A stretch of 64,000 nt of DNA from Saprospiraceae bacterium (GCA_016718505.1 JADKDE010000004.1:62001-126000), one strand, 5' to 3'. Positions 19,506-28,150 are shown, counted from the first letter of the stretch. Made by a program: numbers and translations. Notes: a model not told the origin generated them from the sequence alone.

Positions 19506-20321
19506 ATGTCGGTACAAAAAGAAATCAAAAGAATTACGACGCATATTTTGCAAGAAATGAAGATGGACGGCAAGAAAATATCCATGCTTACCGCCTATGA
19601 TTTTTCATTCGCCAAGATATTAGATGAAGCGGGCATTGAGATCTTATTGGTTGGTGATTCGGCTAGTAATGTTATGGCTGGACATGAAACCACATTGCCC
19701 ATCACTTTGGACCAAATGATTTATCACGCATCTTCGGTGGTAAGGGGCGTACAAAAGGCACTCGTTGTAGTGGATTTACCATTCGGTACCTACCAAGGCA
19801 ATTCTAAAAAAGCCCTTCAATCCGCCATCCGCATCATGAAAGAATCTGGGGCTCACGCTGTTAAACTCGAAGGAGGAACTGAGATCGGCGATGCTGTCAA
19901 AAGGATACTTTCTGCTGGAGTTCCCGTCATGGGACACTTGGGTTTGACCCCGCAGTCTATATATAAATTCGGAACCTATTCCGTGCGCGCAAAAGAAGAG
20001 ATGGAGGCCAATAAATTGAAGTCGGATGCATTATTTTTGCAAGAAATTGGGTGTTTTGCCATCGTTTTGGAGAAAATCCCAGCTACATTGGGCGAAGAAG
20101 TTTCTAAGTCATTGCACATACCGACCATCGGTATAGGTGCTGGAGGCGGTACGGATGGACAAGTGCTGGTCACGCACGATTTATTGGGCATCACCAAGGA
20201 ATTTAAACCAAGGTTTTTGAGAAGATATATGGAACTATTTGATGAGATAAAAGACAACGTACAACATTATATCCAAGACGTAAAATCGGGCGATTTCCCA
20301 AATTCTACTGAACAATATTAA
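19506..20321 (+). CDS. panB: 3-methyl-2-oxobutanoate hydroxymethyltransferase
   Basis: PanB makes ketopantoate from 2-oxoisovalerate and methylene-tetrahydrofolate, the first committed step to pantothenate and CoA. The 271-residue length is standard. Family landmarks are visible: MLTAYDFSFAKILDEAG, LLVGDSASNVMAGHETTLPIT (metal-binding Asp in VGDS), VVVDLPFGTY, AVKLEGG, PVMGHLGLTPQS and IGIGAGGGTDGQVLV. The Lys of VKLEGG and the downstream Glu belong to the active site. It is the first gene of a rightward run that continues through mltG, tilS, DUF3822 and rsmD; only 21 bases separate it from mltG. No other pantothenate gene is in the window. Confidence 0.96.
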   Translation: MSVQKEIKRITTHILQEMKMDGKKISMLTAYDFSFAKILDEAGIEILLVGDSASNVMAGHETTLPITLDQMIYHASSVVRGVQKALVVVDLPFGTYQGNSKKALQSAIRIMKESGAHAVKLEGGTEIGDAVKRILSAGVPVMGHLGLTPQSIYKFGTYSVRAKEEMEANKLKSDALFLQEIGCFAIVLEKIPATLGEEVSKSLHIPTIGIGAGGGTDGQVLVTHDLLGITKEFKPRFLRRYMELFDEIKDNVQHYIQDVKSGDFPNSTEQY

Positions 20322-20342
20322 AATATTTTTTTTTAATTTTTT

Positions 20343-21380
20343 ATGAAAATAAAAAGCATTAGTCTAAAGAAGATTCTTTTGTTTGCGGCCATTTGTGTAG
20401 TTCTCTATGGCCTTTATACTGCATATGAGTTGCTCATGCCAAACACCAAATCCGAAAGCGAGTCTGAGTATTTGCTCATACCCACGGGATCTTCACTTGT
20501 CAAAGTATTTTCCATCTTAGAAAAAAATGATTATTTAGAAAATCTTTCTTCGTTCAAAACCATGGCAAGACGAATGGGCTATAACGATAAGACTGTAAAG
20601 CCTGGTCGATATAAAATCACCCAAGGAATGAGCAATTTCAATTTGATAAAATTATTGAAAAGCGGCCGCCAAACTCCAGTAAAATTTGTGTTGAATAGTG
20701 AGCGAAAAATTGAAAATTTGGCAGCTCATTTGGGGGATAATTTCGAGGCCGATTCCTTGAAGTTTTTGGAAGTATTAAATTCTAATCAGACGTTGGACCT
20801 TTGCGATTGTAAAAAAGAAGCATTGATCGGTATGTTCATCCCCAATACCTATGAAGTATATTGGAACACAAAACCCATAGAGATTATCAAGAAACTATTC
20901 TCTGAGGAAAAACGGTTTTGGGAAGCGAAAAATAGGGTAGAAAAGGCCCAGAATCTGGGACTTACTAAAAATGAGGTGATGACTCTAGCTTCCATCGTGG
21001 AGAAGGAAACCACCTATAATCCCGAAAAGCCTCGTATCGCTGGGCTTTATTTTAATCGTCTTACAAGAGATATGAAATTGCAATCAGATCCAACGGTAGT
21101 CTATGCTGTGGGAGATTTTTCACTGAGAAGGATTCTTCATGGGCATCTCACCGTGACGTCACCTTACAATACGTATATGAATCTCGGATTGCCTCCTGGA
21201 CCGATTTGTATCCCTTCTATTTCTAGCATCGATGCAGTCTTGTCGATGGAGCGCAATAATTTTTTGTATATGTGCGCAAAACCCAATTCCGAGGGTTCGC
21301 ATTCATTCGCGACGAGTTATTCAGAGCATCTAAAATTCGCTAGCGAATATAGGCAATGGCTTGATAGCCGAGGTATCTAA
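20343..21380 (+). CDS. mltG: Endolytic murein transglycosylase MltG (YceG-like)
   Basis: MltG is an inner-membrane lytic transglycosylase that cuts nascent glycan strands and so sets peptidoglycan chain length. The 345-residue protein has one N-terminal membrane helix (about residues 9-28, ILLFAAICVVLYGLY), a LysM-like region and the YceG domain. The catalytic stretch is MTLASIVEKETTYNPEKP with the key Glu in VEKE, then AGLYFNRL, LQSDPTVVYA, SPYNTYMNLGLPPGPI and the C-terminal YMCAKPNSEGSHSF. All are family hallmarks. It lies between panB and tilS in a tight same-strand run, with 14 bases before tilS. Confidence 0.94.
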   Translation: MKIKSISLKKILLFAAICVVLYGLYTAYELLMPNTKSESESEYLLIPTGSSLVKVFSILEKNDYLENLSSFKTMARRMGYNDKTVKPGRYKITQGMSNFNLIKLLKSGRQTPVKFVLNSERKIENLAAHLGDNFEADSLKFLEVLNSNQTLDLCDCKKEALIGMFIPNTYEVYWNTKPIEIIKKLFSEEKRFWEAKNRVEKAQNLGLTKNEVMTLASIVEKETTYNPEKPRIAGLYFNRLTRDMKLQSDPTVVYAVGDFSLRRILHGHLTVTSPYNTYMNLGLPPGPICIPSISSIDAVLSMERNNFLYMCAKPNSEGSHSFATSYSEHLKFASEYRQWLDSRGI

Positions 21381-21394
21381 ATTTTAAATATAAA

Positions 21395-22747
21395 ATGAGA
21401 CCAAGCCAGATTTTGAATTTTGAAGAAAGAATTCTCAATGGCGTCGAGGGTTTTTTGACAAATTTGGGTTGTGATCGAAACAAGTCCCTGGGCATCGCAT
21501 GCAGTGGGGGAGTGGACTCACTGGTTTTGGCTGAGCTGTGTCATCGACTAGGATTTTCACTCGTTCTTATACACGCTAATTTTCACTTAAGGGGAGATGA
21601 TTCCAATTTGGATCAGGCTTGTGTTGAAAATTTCGGCTTGAAACACGGAATTCCAGTTATCTCAAAAGATTTTTTTATACAAAAAGAAAAGAAAAATATC
21701 CAGCAAATAGCTAGGTCCCTTCGATATGAATGGTGGGATGATTTGCTAAAAGAGGGTAGGGTTCTGTTCATAGCTACAGGCCACCACGGACAAGATTTAG
21801 TTGAAACATCGCTGCTCTATTGGGCACGTGGAGGCAATTTTATGAACCTTCTAGGGATTCAAGCTGTCAGAGATCGATACATTAGACCTCTATTGGCTTT
21901 TACCAAAGCTGAAATACTTGAGTTGGCGACTCGATGGCAGGTATATTTTCGTGAGGATAAGTCCAATTTTGACGATGATTATTTGCGCAATAAAGTGCGG
22001 CATCACCTCATCCCAGAGCTCCAAAAAATCAATCCGAACTATATCTCTAACATCCCCAATCACCTGAAAATCGCAGCTGACCACAATCGAATTATCCAAG
22101 ATACGTTGGCGATTAACATCGACAGTGTTTATACCAAACTCAACGATCGCTATGCTAAGATCGATACAAAGAAGCTATCTCAGTTTGCTTGGGCTCGAAG
22201 CATTCTCTGGAATATCATCGAACCCCTAGGCTACAACACGACCCAACTCGATGAAATATTATCATCTTTTACTACAAAGTTTAAAAATATCTATCTCAGC
22301 TTTACACACGCTTTGATGATTCTAAAAGGTGAGATTTTGATCAAAAAAAAGGACGATTTTATTAAGGAATTGCCCTTTACCATACAAGCCAATTATCTCG
22401 ATTTCAACGATTTTCATTTTTCTATTTCAAATGAAAAACCAGATACGAAGGACAGTTCTTTAGATTTTATAGCTGTGGAAGAAACCTTCTTAGAACAAGC
22501 TGTCATAAGGACCTTTAAGGCTGGAGATAAAATGAAGTCAGCAAGACTAAAAGGCGCCAGTGTTAAAATCAGCAATCTTTTCATCAATCATAAAATTAAT
22601 AATTTTTACAAAGAAGATTGGCCACTCATCGAGTGTGAACAAAATATTATTTGGATTCCATTCTTGGAACATTCCATTTTAGCGAAAAGTAAAACTATAT
22701 CGAAGCCCGTTTACCTTATTTGTGAACGCCTAGCTTACATTTTTTAA
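21395..22747 (+). CDS. tilS: tRNA(Ile)-lysidine synthase
   Basis: TilS converts the wobble cytidine of the CAU-anticodon isoleucine tRNA to lysidine, using ATP and lysine, so that it reads AUA. The N-type ATP-pyrophosphatase P-loop SGGVDS is at residues 37-42 after LGIACS, followed by LIHANFHLRGDDS and ATGHHGQDLVETSLL. The C-terminal half (about 370-450) has the small tRNA-recognition domain, with AGDKMKSARLKGASVKISNLF. Length, 450 residues, matches Bacteroidota members. It is normally essential. It follows mltG by 14 bases. Confidence 0.94.
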   Translation: MRPSQILNFEERILNGVEGFLTNLGCDRNKSLGIACSGGVDSLVLAELCHRLGFSLVLIHANFHLRGDDSNLDQACVENFGLKHGIPVISKDFFIQKEKKNIQQIARSLRYEWWDDLLKEGRVLFIATGHHGQDLVETSLLYWARGGNFMNLLGIQAVRDRYIRPLLAFTKAEILELATRWQVYFREDKSNFDDDYLRNKVRHHLIPELQKINPNYISNIPNHLKIAADHNRIIQDTLAINIDSVYTKLNDRYAKIDTKKLSQFAWARSILWNIIEPLGYNTTQLDEILSSFTTKFKNIYLSFTHALMILKGEILIKKKDDFIKELPFTIQANYLDFNDFHFSISNEKPDTKDSSLDFIAVEETFLEQAVIRTFKAGDKMKSARLKGASVKISNLFINHKINNFYKEDWPLIECEQNIIWIPFLEHSILAKSKTISKPVYLICERLAYIF

Positions 22748-22889
22748 GTTCCAATTAAGCCAGAGTTTTTTATATTTCTTCAAAATTATGAGGTAGAAAT
22801 CCTCGTTGCCTACCAATTTATTAATTAGATTATGGCTATAAAGACATTTTTTCCAATTATTTAGTACATTTACGCTTATTTTTAAATTT

Positions 22890-23744
22890 ATGGCATTTAT
22901 CAGGCTCACAACGGACTTTAGTGATCCACAGTTTTTGGACAGACAAGTCCCATTTGAGAAAAATGGGGAGACCTTGTTGATTCAAAAGCCTGGAAAATTG
23001 TCGTTACTCCGCCTGATGTCACGCCAAATCATGCAATTTCAAGAATTTGAGCTTGCCAGCGGATTCACATTTGCCCAGCATTTAGAAGAGATCTATCCTC
23101 GGATATCGGCAGATTCGCAAACATTTCCACTCACCAAGGTAGTTTTGACACCACGAGAGTTCGCACTTTTACCAGCCGTCATCAAAGATGAAAAAATCGT
23201 AGATGGCTTGCTTTCCGCTAGCCTTTTGTCCAATACAAGCCATCAAATCAAGGTTCAGCAGCCGATTTTGTACAATTCGATTTATATGCATTTCAATGTG
23301 GATGCTGACGTCTTAAAGCCGATGCCATACTCCGATAAGGTCGATTACCTCAGTTTGTATGGGTTTTTATTAGAGTTTTGGAGTTCCATACACAAGGAAA
23401 ACAACGACAAAAATATTTTTATCCACGTCGAAAAAAATGAATTTTACTTTTCCTATTTCATCGATGGCCAACTGCAGCATTTCAATATTTTTGAATTCAA
23501 AGTCGCCGCGGATTTCCTATACTTCGTGCTATTTGCCTGCAAAGAATTGGACATAGACGCCAAGAACGCTACGATTTATTTGCATGGCATCATCAATGAC
23601 CAATCCGAACTCTACAAAATCTTGCGCATTTATATCAAAGAACTTAGATTTTTGGAGATCCAGTCGAGTCGATTTGGCGGTTTTAACCCCGATCCATCCC
23701 ATCTGTTTACCGACCTATTCGCTACGATCGCATGCGTATCATAA
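22890..23744 (+). CDS. DUF3822 family protein
   Basis: A 284-residue soluble protein with no signal peptide. It resembles the DUF3822 family of Bacteroidota, which I know mainly from its position next to rsmD. Visible features are an alternating hydrophobic pattern, IHVEKNEFYFSYFIDGQLQHFNIFEF (given here as IHVEKNEFYFSYF and LQHFNIFEF) and a closing SSRFGGFNPDPSHLFTDLFAT. The fold may be an actin/ASKHA-like type, but I cannot confirm that from sequence alone. Its end overlaps the rsmD start by 13 bases, implying translational coupling. Base composition rises toward its 3' end and stays GC-rich through rsmD. Confidence 0.75.
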   Translation: MAFIRLTTDFSDPQFLDRQVPFEKNGETLLIQKPGKLSLLRLMSRQIMQFQEFELASGFTFAQHLEEIYPRISADSQTFPLTKVVLTPREFALLPAVIKDEKIVDGLLSASLLSNTSHQIKVQQPILYNSIYMHFNVDADVLKPMPYSDKVDYLSLYGFLLEFWSSIHKENNDKNIFIHVEKNEFYFSYFIDGQLQHFNIFEFKVAADFLYFVLFACKELDIDAKNATIYLHGIINDQSELYKILRIYIKELRFLEIQSSRFGGFNPDPSHLFTDLFATIACVS

Positions 23745-24267
23745 GCGGCAAATTTGGGGGCGCAAGTTTTATCCTCCCGCGGACCAATGGCCCACCAGAC
23801 CCACTACCGACATCTCCAAAGAGGGATTGTACAATACGCTCCAGCACGACCTGGACTTTGAGTCCATCAAGATGTTGGATCTCTTCGGCGGTACGGGCAA
23901 TCATTGTTACGAATGCATTTCCCGAGGATGCTCCGATGCGACTTACGTGGACACCCACCCGCCAGCCGTCAAATTCGTCAAGACCCTAGCCCAAACCCTA
24001 GACATTGAGTCGTCGCTCCAAGTCTTTAGGATGGACGTTTTCAAGTATATTCCGTGGTGTGACCAGCAGTACGATTTTATTTTCGCTGGGCCGCCATACC
24101 CATTGAAGACCATTCCGCTGATCCCTGACCTGATATTTCAGCACGACTTATTGGCACCTGAGGGCATTTTCGTCCTCGAGCACAATCCTGATCACGAATT
24201 TTCCCAGCATCCTCGTTTCGTCAAAGTGAAGACTTACGGACAGACCCGCTTCAGCTTCTTTCAATAA
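23732..24267 (+). pseudogene. rsmD: 16S rRNA (guanine966-N2)-methyltransferase RsmD, frameshifted near the start as given
   Basis: RsmD methylates G966 of 16S rRNA. The ATG at 23732 gives MRIISGKFGG, the usual start, but the frame then runs into unrelated sequence. The -1/+2 frame from the same place reads RKFYPPADQWPTRPTTDISK and then LDLFGGTGN (SAM-binding loop) and IFAGPPYPLK (catalytic NPPY-like motif, here GPPY). Restoring one G to the five-G run at 23756-23760 gives an uninterrupted protein of about 179 residues. The single-base loss is therefore precise and may be a sequencing error. The gene overlaps the DUF3822 gene and sits in a locally GC-rich stretch of about 55% G+C. Confidence 0.85.
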
Positions 24268-24280
24268 TTCTTTGACTTTA

Positions 24281-24400
24281 TTTTGGGCAGTCCCCTTCGC
24301 TTCGCTCAGGGTCGCTATGCTTCGGGCTCGCTATTCGCTCGGCCACGTCAGAGCCGTGTCTGGCCTTCGGCCACCCTCCGCAGCGCTACTGCGCTAGGAT
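24281..24400 (+). repeat. GC-rich 3' element, copy 2
   Basis: This starts TTTTGGGCAGTCCCC 13 bases after the rsmD stop and continues as a GC-rich, CTTCGG/GCTCG-rich stretch with several small hairpins, for example GGCCTTCGGCC. Its first ~20 bases match the starts of the minus-strand copies ending at 11234 and 34744. The interval 24268-24546 otherwise holds only this element and the downstream repeat at 24446-24540. Confidence 0.6.
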
Positions 24401-24445
24401 TTAGTTTTTACCCACCTTTGATAGTGTAGAATCTGCGGGAAATAT

Positions 24446-24540
24446 CCATTTGTACATCAGTTGGAATTCAGTAATTGCTCATCATTTGTAAAGATAGGGG
24501 GGGTAAATGGATCCATGAGAATTGTTAAAGTAGTTCTCTA
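24446..24540. repeat. Duplicated ~95 bp repeat, copy A (after the HTH gene)
   Basis: The first 42 bases are identical to 25628-25669, and the next ~50 bases are clearly related (shared ATCCATGAGA/ATACATGAGA, GTAG/GCAG and so on). The copy ends about six bases before the 3' end of the minus-strand HTH gene, just as copy B ends about six bases before the 3' end of the second Fic gene. It is AT-rich with no obvious open frame or terminator. Confidence 0.75.
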
Positions 24541-24546
24541 AAAAGC

Positions 24547-24900
24547 TCAACAATTATTACGCCAAGCAGGTTCTTTAAAGGCTTTATTGCTGGTTATTCT
24601 ATTTTCGTAATAACTTGCCAAGATCGGAATATCCAGGATTGTCTGCAACTTGATTTGGGTTTCAATGGTTAGGTTTTCTTTTCCACTAACAATTTTTGTA
24701 ATTTGCTGTGGAGAAACACTCATTTCTGTTGCTAGTTTTTTTTGAGTCCAACCGATTTCATCTAATTTTAATAATACTTTAAGGGCTATTTGTTGTGATT
24801 CACGCAACATAGAGCGATCTTTAATTCGTTTCTTATTGTTTAGTAGGGTGTCTGGCTTGTCATCGGACACAAGTGCTAAAAATTTCTCCTTATTTGTCAT
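24547..24900 (-). CDS. XRE-type helix-turn-helix protein, likely antitoxin
   Basis: A 117-residue DNA-binding protein. The C-terminal two thirds is a HTH domain (IGWTQKKLATEMSVSPQQITKIVSGKENLT) whose recognition segment is LATEMSVSPQQITKIVSG. The N-terminus is charged. It starts two bases after the stop of the 167-residue gene upstream, an arrangement (partner first, HTH second) that resembles HigBA-type toxin-antitoxin loci. It would be expected to neutralise the partner and repress the operon, but I can only infer this from arrangement. A copy of the 95 bp repeat follows its stop. Confidence 0.75.
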   Translation of the reverse strand: MTNKEKFLALVSDDKPDTLLNNKKRIKDRSMLRESQQIALKVLLKLDEIGWTQKKLATEMSVSPQQITKIVSGKENLTIETQIKLQTILDIPILASYYENRITSNKAFKEPAWRNNC

Positions 24901-24902
24901 TT

Positions 24903-25406
24903 TTATTCAATTAATAATTCAAAAAAAGAATCTTCGTCAAATACTCCATTTTTATAGAGATATTCTCTTGCAAGATTCAATTTGGTTAATTCATTTTTAG
25001 TATCGGGATGATCTAGCATTTTTTGGCTCATTTTTATCGCACCTCCTGTTATCACAAAACAATTTGAACCTAATTTGATGGCATAATATCTTAGCCGATT
25101 CCTATGGATTTTTCCCTTTTGAAAAGCCAAGAGCTTATTGTTTTCTGAATCTTTTAATGGTTCAAAATAATGGCGATATGGCTCTTCGTTCTGATTGAGA
25201 TTGTCCAAATAGTCCTGTATCTGTTCGGCATCTCGTATAATACCGCTAACAAATTTACTTATATCTAAAATGTTGTTTTTGTCACAGTATAGTTTTAAAA
25301 AAGAAACATCTGTCCATAATTCCATCAATCTGTCATATTCATTATCTCCTTCATTTTCGTAATGAAAAGCAAATAATTGGTCTGCAAATATACGAACTAT
25401 TTTCAT
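24903..25406 (-). CDS. Hypothetical protein paired with HTH gene, candidate toxin
   Basis: A 167-residue soluble protein without signal peptide or membrane segment. I do not recognise a named family with certainty. The central part (NRLRYYAIKLGSNCFVITGGAIKM) looks like the strand-rich core of small RelE/HigB-like toxins: basic residues followed by a hydrophobic strand pair. The C-terminus is acidic (DEDSFFELLIE). The gene is two bases upstream of the HTH gene, so the two are surely cotranscribed. A small palindrome, AACCTGTAGGTT at 25413-25424, lies just before the ATG and could be an operator. The toxin role is inference. Confidence 0.55.
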   Translation of the reverse strand: MKIVRIFADQLFAFHYENEGDNEYDRLMELWTDVSFLKLYCDKNNILDISKFVSGIIRDAEQIQDYLDNLNQNEEPYRHYFEPLKDSENNKLLAFQKGKIHRNRLRYYAIKLGSNCFVITGGAIKMSQKMLDHPDTKNELTKLNLAREYLYKNGVFDEDSFFELLIE

Positions 25407-25730
25407 TAAATCAACCTGTAGGTTTATGTATTTATTTTTGGTTTAACGATGTTCACTTCCCTTTATGTACTTCGTAAGTAGATGGAACCATATCTTTAGA
25501 TTAGATAATTTAATTTGCATTCTCCTTATTTCACATTCCTCATTCCTCTCGCAAATATAATATCGATGCATCAATCTTCCAAAAAATATAATACTCGATT
25601 TTAAGCGTTTGAATTTGGTGTAGATTGCCATTTGTACATCAGTTGGAATTCAGTAATTGCTCATCATTTTTGTAGGTGGTGGGGTAGAGGGATACATGAG
25701 ATTCGATAAGGCAGTTATGGATATTACATC
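25407..25730. other. Accessory intergenic region with repeat copy B
   Basis: 324 bases between the TA-like pair and the second Fic gene. It holds the small palindrome at 25413-25424, repeat copy B at 25628-25725 and a 62-codon minus-strand open frame at 25443-25631. I do not accept that frame as a gene, since it overlaps the repeat and has no recognisable domain. No RNA gene or transposase remnant is visible. Confidence 0.5.
25628..25725. repeat. Duplicated ~95 bp repeat, copy B (after the second Fic gene)
   Basis: Direct-orientation partner of 24446-24540. The first 42 bases are identical, followed by a diverged related tail. The two copies bracket the TA-like pair (about 1.1 kb apart) and each stands immediately downstream of a minus-strand accessory gene. 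Confidence 0.75.
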
Positions 25731-26510
25731 TTACCCTTCATTCAATGATTTTGCTGTCATTAATAAAAAATCTAGGCTTTTTTTATAATCTAAATTATCG
25801 TATTCTAAACCTAGTTTTTTAAGATTGAGGTAGTAATCTGCCAGATTCAGATAATAGTTCTTCTCCAATGGAATCGAGTAGGCTTTCTTACCTAATTTTT
25901 CTATCAAAAACCACTTTTCGAGCAATCTTGCAGTTCTCCCATTCCCATCTTGAAATGGATGTATTTTTACAAAAACTAAGTGAATCAATGAGGCATAATA
26001 ATAAATTTCATAAGAATTTAGTTGATTGTTTTGAAGGGTCGCAATATCTCTAAACAGTTTTTCTAGTTCTAAATTAACTAGCTCTGGACTAGCAGCAACG
26101 TACTCAATTTGATCATTGGAGTTAATAACAAACATAGGATTTGTACGTATGAATCCTTGTTGGCTTTTTGAAAGCAAATTTTGACTTAGAATCGCATGAG
26201 CTTTTTTAACATTTTCAAGAGCCAAATTATTTTCTTCGATAAATTCATAAGCATTGTACAAATCGTCAGCCTTTTTGGTATAATCAGCCGTAAACTGTAC
26301 TTTCAGGAATTTGTGTTTATAATAGCTATCAAAATCAATTTCTTCCCCTTCGATCTTTGATGAATATACCGATGAAACTGAATTGTAGAATTGAAAATAA
26401 TCGACATGTAATTCCAATTCAGGGAATCTATTTAGCATATCTATTGGAGACTCCCTTAGATTCAAGCTAAATTCGGGTAATAATTCAGATGTCAAAATCT
26501 CGAAGTTCAT
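25731..26510 (-). CDS. Fic-domain protein (class II)
   Basis: A 259-residue Fic protein from the ATG at 26508-26510; a TTG three codons earlier is less likely. The active-site motif HPFQDGNGRTAR begins at H184, which is needed for nucleotide transfer to target hydroxyls. SSKIEG at residues 50-55 fits the (S/T)xxxE(G/N) inhibitory motif, so it is likely self-inhibited. It lacks the winged-helix tail of the first Fic gene in the window. The promoter region carries a TTTG/TATCTTTG pair with a palindrome between. Context next to a TA-like pair suggests a stress or defence role, but the target is unknown. Confidence 0.87.
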   Translation of the reverse strand: MNFEILTSELLPEFSLNLRESPIDMLNRFPELELHVDYFQFYNSVSSVYSSKIEGEEIDFDSYYKHKFLKVQFTADYTKKADDLYNAYEFIEENNLALENVKKAHAILSQNLLSKSQQGFIRTNPMFVINSNDQIEYVAASPELVNLELEKLFRDIATLQNNQLNSYEIYYYASLIHLVFVKIHPFQDGNGRTARLLEKWFLIEKLGKKAYSIPLEKNYYLNLADYYLNLKKLGLEYDNLDYKKSLDFLLMTAKSLNEG

Positions 26511-26529
26511 ATTCAACAAGGCTTTTGCT

Positions 26530-26559
26530 CAAAGATACATGTTTGCATTGTTATGCAAA
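26530..26559 (-). promoter_or_regulatory. Promoter of the second Fic gene
   Basis: On the minus strand, TTTG at 26559-26556 is followed after 18 bases by TATCTTTG at 26537-26530. This matches the Bacteroidota TTTG / TAnnTTTG promoter in both sequence and spacing. The ATG is 20 bases further on. Confidence 0.62.
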
Positions 26560-26560
26560 C
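26541..26560. promoter_or_regulatory. Palindromic candidate operator in the Fic promoter
   Basis: A perfect inverted repeat, GTTTGCAT-TGTT-ATGCAAAC. It covers the -33 element and the spacer of the promoter described above, the position expected for a repressor site. The regulator is unknown. Confidence 0.6.
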
Positions 26561-26584
26561 CAAGATTTTAGTTAGTCTCATGCT

Positions 26585-26612
26585 AACGCAAGTTACCAAA
26601 CTTGTGCCGACC
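26585..26612 (-). repeat. Hairpin repeat after the first propeller gene, copy 1
   Basis: On the minus strand this reads TCGGCACAAGTTTGGTAACTTGCGTT, given here in pieces: TCGGCACAAG, then TTTGGTAACTTGCGTT. CAAGTTT pairs with AACTTG around a short loop. It lies 15 bases after the stop of the propeller gene. A near-identical copy follows the paralogous gene at 28215-28243, so the hairpins are probably transcription ends. Confidence 0.6.
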
Positions 26613-26626
26613 AAAATCATGTCCCG

Positions 26627-28150
26627 CTACTGCTTCACTACCTTGTCCATAACCCTTATCCCTTTTCTATCGGAAATCACCAGTACATATAGTCCAGGAG
26701 GAAACTCTCCAACATCAACGTGCCACTGGTAATCGTGGGTGTCAAAAGCTTCTTTTTTGACAGAGATTCCTTGCATATTGATTATGGAGATCTCCATTTT
26801 TTTAGACTCGTCACCAACTGGATTGTACATGATATTAATCTTGTCTCTGACGGGATTTGGATATACAATGGCTTCTCCTCGCCTGACTATGGGCATAAAG
26901 CTGGTACTTGTAAGCGTATCGCATTGATTTTCGTAGGGCGTACCCAGCCTATAGTTGGGATAGTATGGCATGGTCCCGGAATTCCAACGGGATAACTTAA
27001 CACCTCTTTGAATAAAATCACAGGCAGTCCCCTTCCTATCTGGATAGTTGATGACGTGCAAGTATTTAGAGCTGGCTGTACTCGAAATATAGATTTTACA
27101 ATCTGGAGCAAGCTGTGACTGATAAAAATTGGCTTGGAAGATGCTGTCTTCCAAATATCCATCGTAATAGGCGATCACTTCGGCGGATGCTTGGATATCG
27201 TCAGCATAGGTATCGTACTGGATGATCTTGTGCAGCATGATGAGGTAAAGATATCGGCTATTTGAAGAAAATGATATACTGCCAACCATGACACTATCCA
27301 CGAGTATTTTTTTATAATTGCTCAATCTACCCGTATTTCTGTCAAAATCGTACAAAGAAAAAGGGCTATATCCCCCGTCGAAATGGGCAAATTTTTTACC
27401 GTCAGGAGAAAACAAACCATTTCCTATCCCTCCATGATTCAAAGTATCTCCGATTATCTGATCTAATGGGGCTTGAATATTGCCAATGCTGTCAATCAAT
27501 TGAAGATAGAATTTATTGGTCTTATATTCGTGAGTGATGATCCACCAAGACTTATTGTCGCTATGTTTACAAGCATTAACAAATAAGGTACTCAAAGTAT
27601 CCGTCTGAATTGGTATATTTTTTTCTAAGACTCTACTTTCATTGTTTTTAATTTCAACAACACTTTTGTACAAAGGCAATCTTACTCCTGCAGAGATTTC
27701 TCTTGGAATATCTATATTACCATGAATTATATAGTATTTTATGCTATCATCAGTTAAAGGCAACCCAATTATATCATAAGGATATGGCATGGCCTCAAAA
27801 GTGCCTTCGCACCACGAACTGCGGATGATGCCTGTATTAATACTGTCGCCATTGATCATGAGCATTTGATCGGCATTGGCTATCCAACAACCATTGGAGG
27901 CAAAAATAAAATTTCCATCTTTATCACACATAGATAGTGCTGCACTCACAAAATTCATTTCGATATTTTGTGGATGGATGACGGCAGGTCGTTCTCTAAA
28001 ATCAAAATATGTACCCCCAAAACGCGTATCCCCACTAAAACTATGATGCCCAAATTGCCACCAGTAATCGTATTTGTATTGTGCCTGAGCTATAATATAA
28101 CTAGATAACAATAAAATTATCAATGACAATTTGGATATCAATAAATTCAT
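26627..28150 (-). CDS. Secreted beta-propeller protein with T9SS type A sorting domain (paralogue 1)
   Basis: A 507-residue exported protein. It has a signal peptide (1-23, ending AQA) and then WD40/PD40-like propeller blades, such as GLFSPDGKKFAHFDGG followed by LYDFDRNTGRLSNY and SFSSNSRYLYLIMLHKI. A type A sorting domain of about 80 residues follows, with VYPNPVRDKINIMY, ISIINMQGISVKKEA and a basic end. The adjacent gene 28258-29766 is a clear paralogue with the same architecture. The function of this family is unknown; it is presumably surface displayed or released by the T9SS. A hairpin repeat follows the stop. Confidence 0.8.
   Translation of the reverse strand: MNLLISKLSLIILLLSSYIIAQAQYKYDYWWQFGHHSFSGDTRFGGTYFDFRERPAVIHPQNIEMNFVSAALSMCDKDGNFIFASNGCWIANADQMLMINGDSINTGIIRSSWCEGTFEAMPYPYDIIGLPLTDDSIKYYIIHGNIDIPREISAGVRLPLYKSVVEIKNNESRVLEKNIPIQTDTLSTLFVNACKHSDNKSWWIITHEYKTNKFYLQLIDSIGNIQAPLDQIIGDTLNHGGIGNGLFSPDGKKFAHFDGGYSPFSLYDFDRNTGRLSNYKKILVDSVMVGSISFSSNSRYLYLIMLHKIIQYDTYADDIQASAEVIAYYDGYLEDSIFQANFYQSQLAPDCKIYISSTASSKYLHVINYPDRKGTACDFIQRGVKLSRWNSGTMPYYPNYRLGTPYENQCDTLTSTSFMPIVRRGEAIVYPNPVRDKINIMYNPVGDESKKMEISIINMQGISVKKEAFDTHDYQWHVDVGEFPPGLYVLVISDRKGIRVMDKVVKQ

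Noticed and set aside
25443..25631. 62-codon open frame in the accessory region
   Set aside because: It starts inside repeat copy B, has no recognisable domain or promoter, and is probably a chance frame.
24446..25725. Integron-type cassette array
   Set aside because: The repeats lack the paired attC core motifs (GTTRRRY/RYYYAAC), and no integrase gene is in the window.
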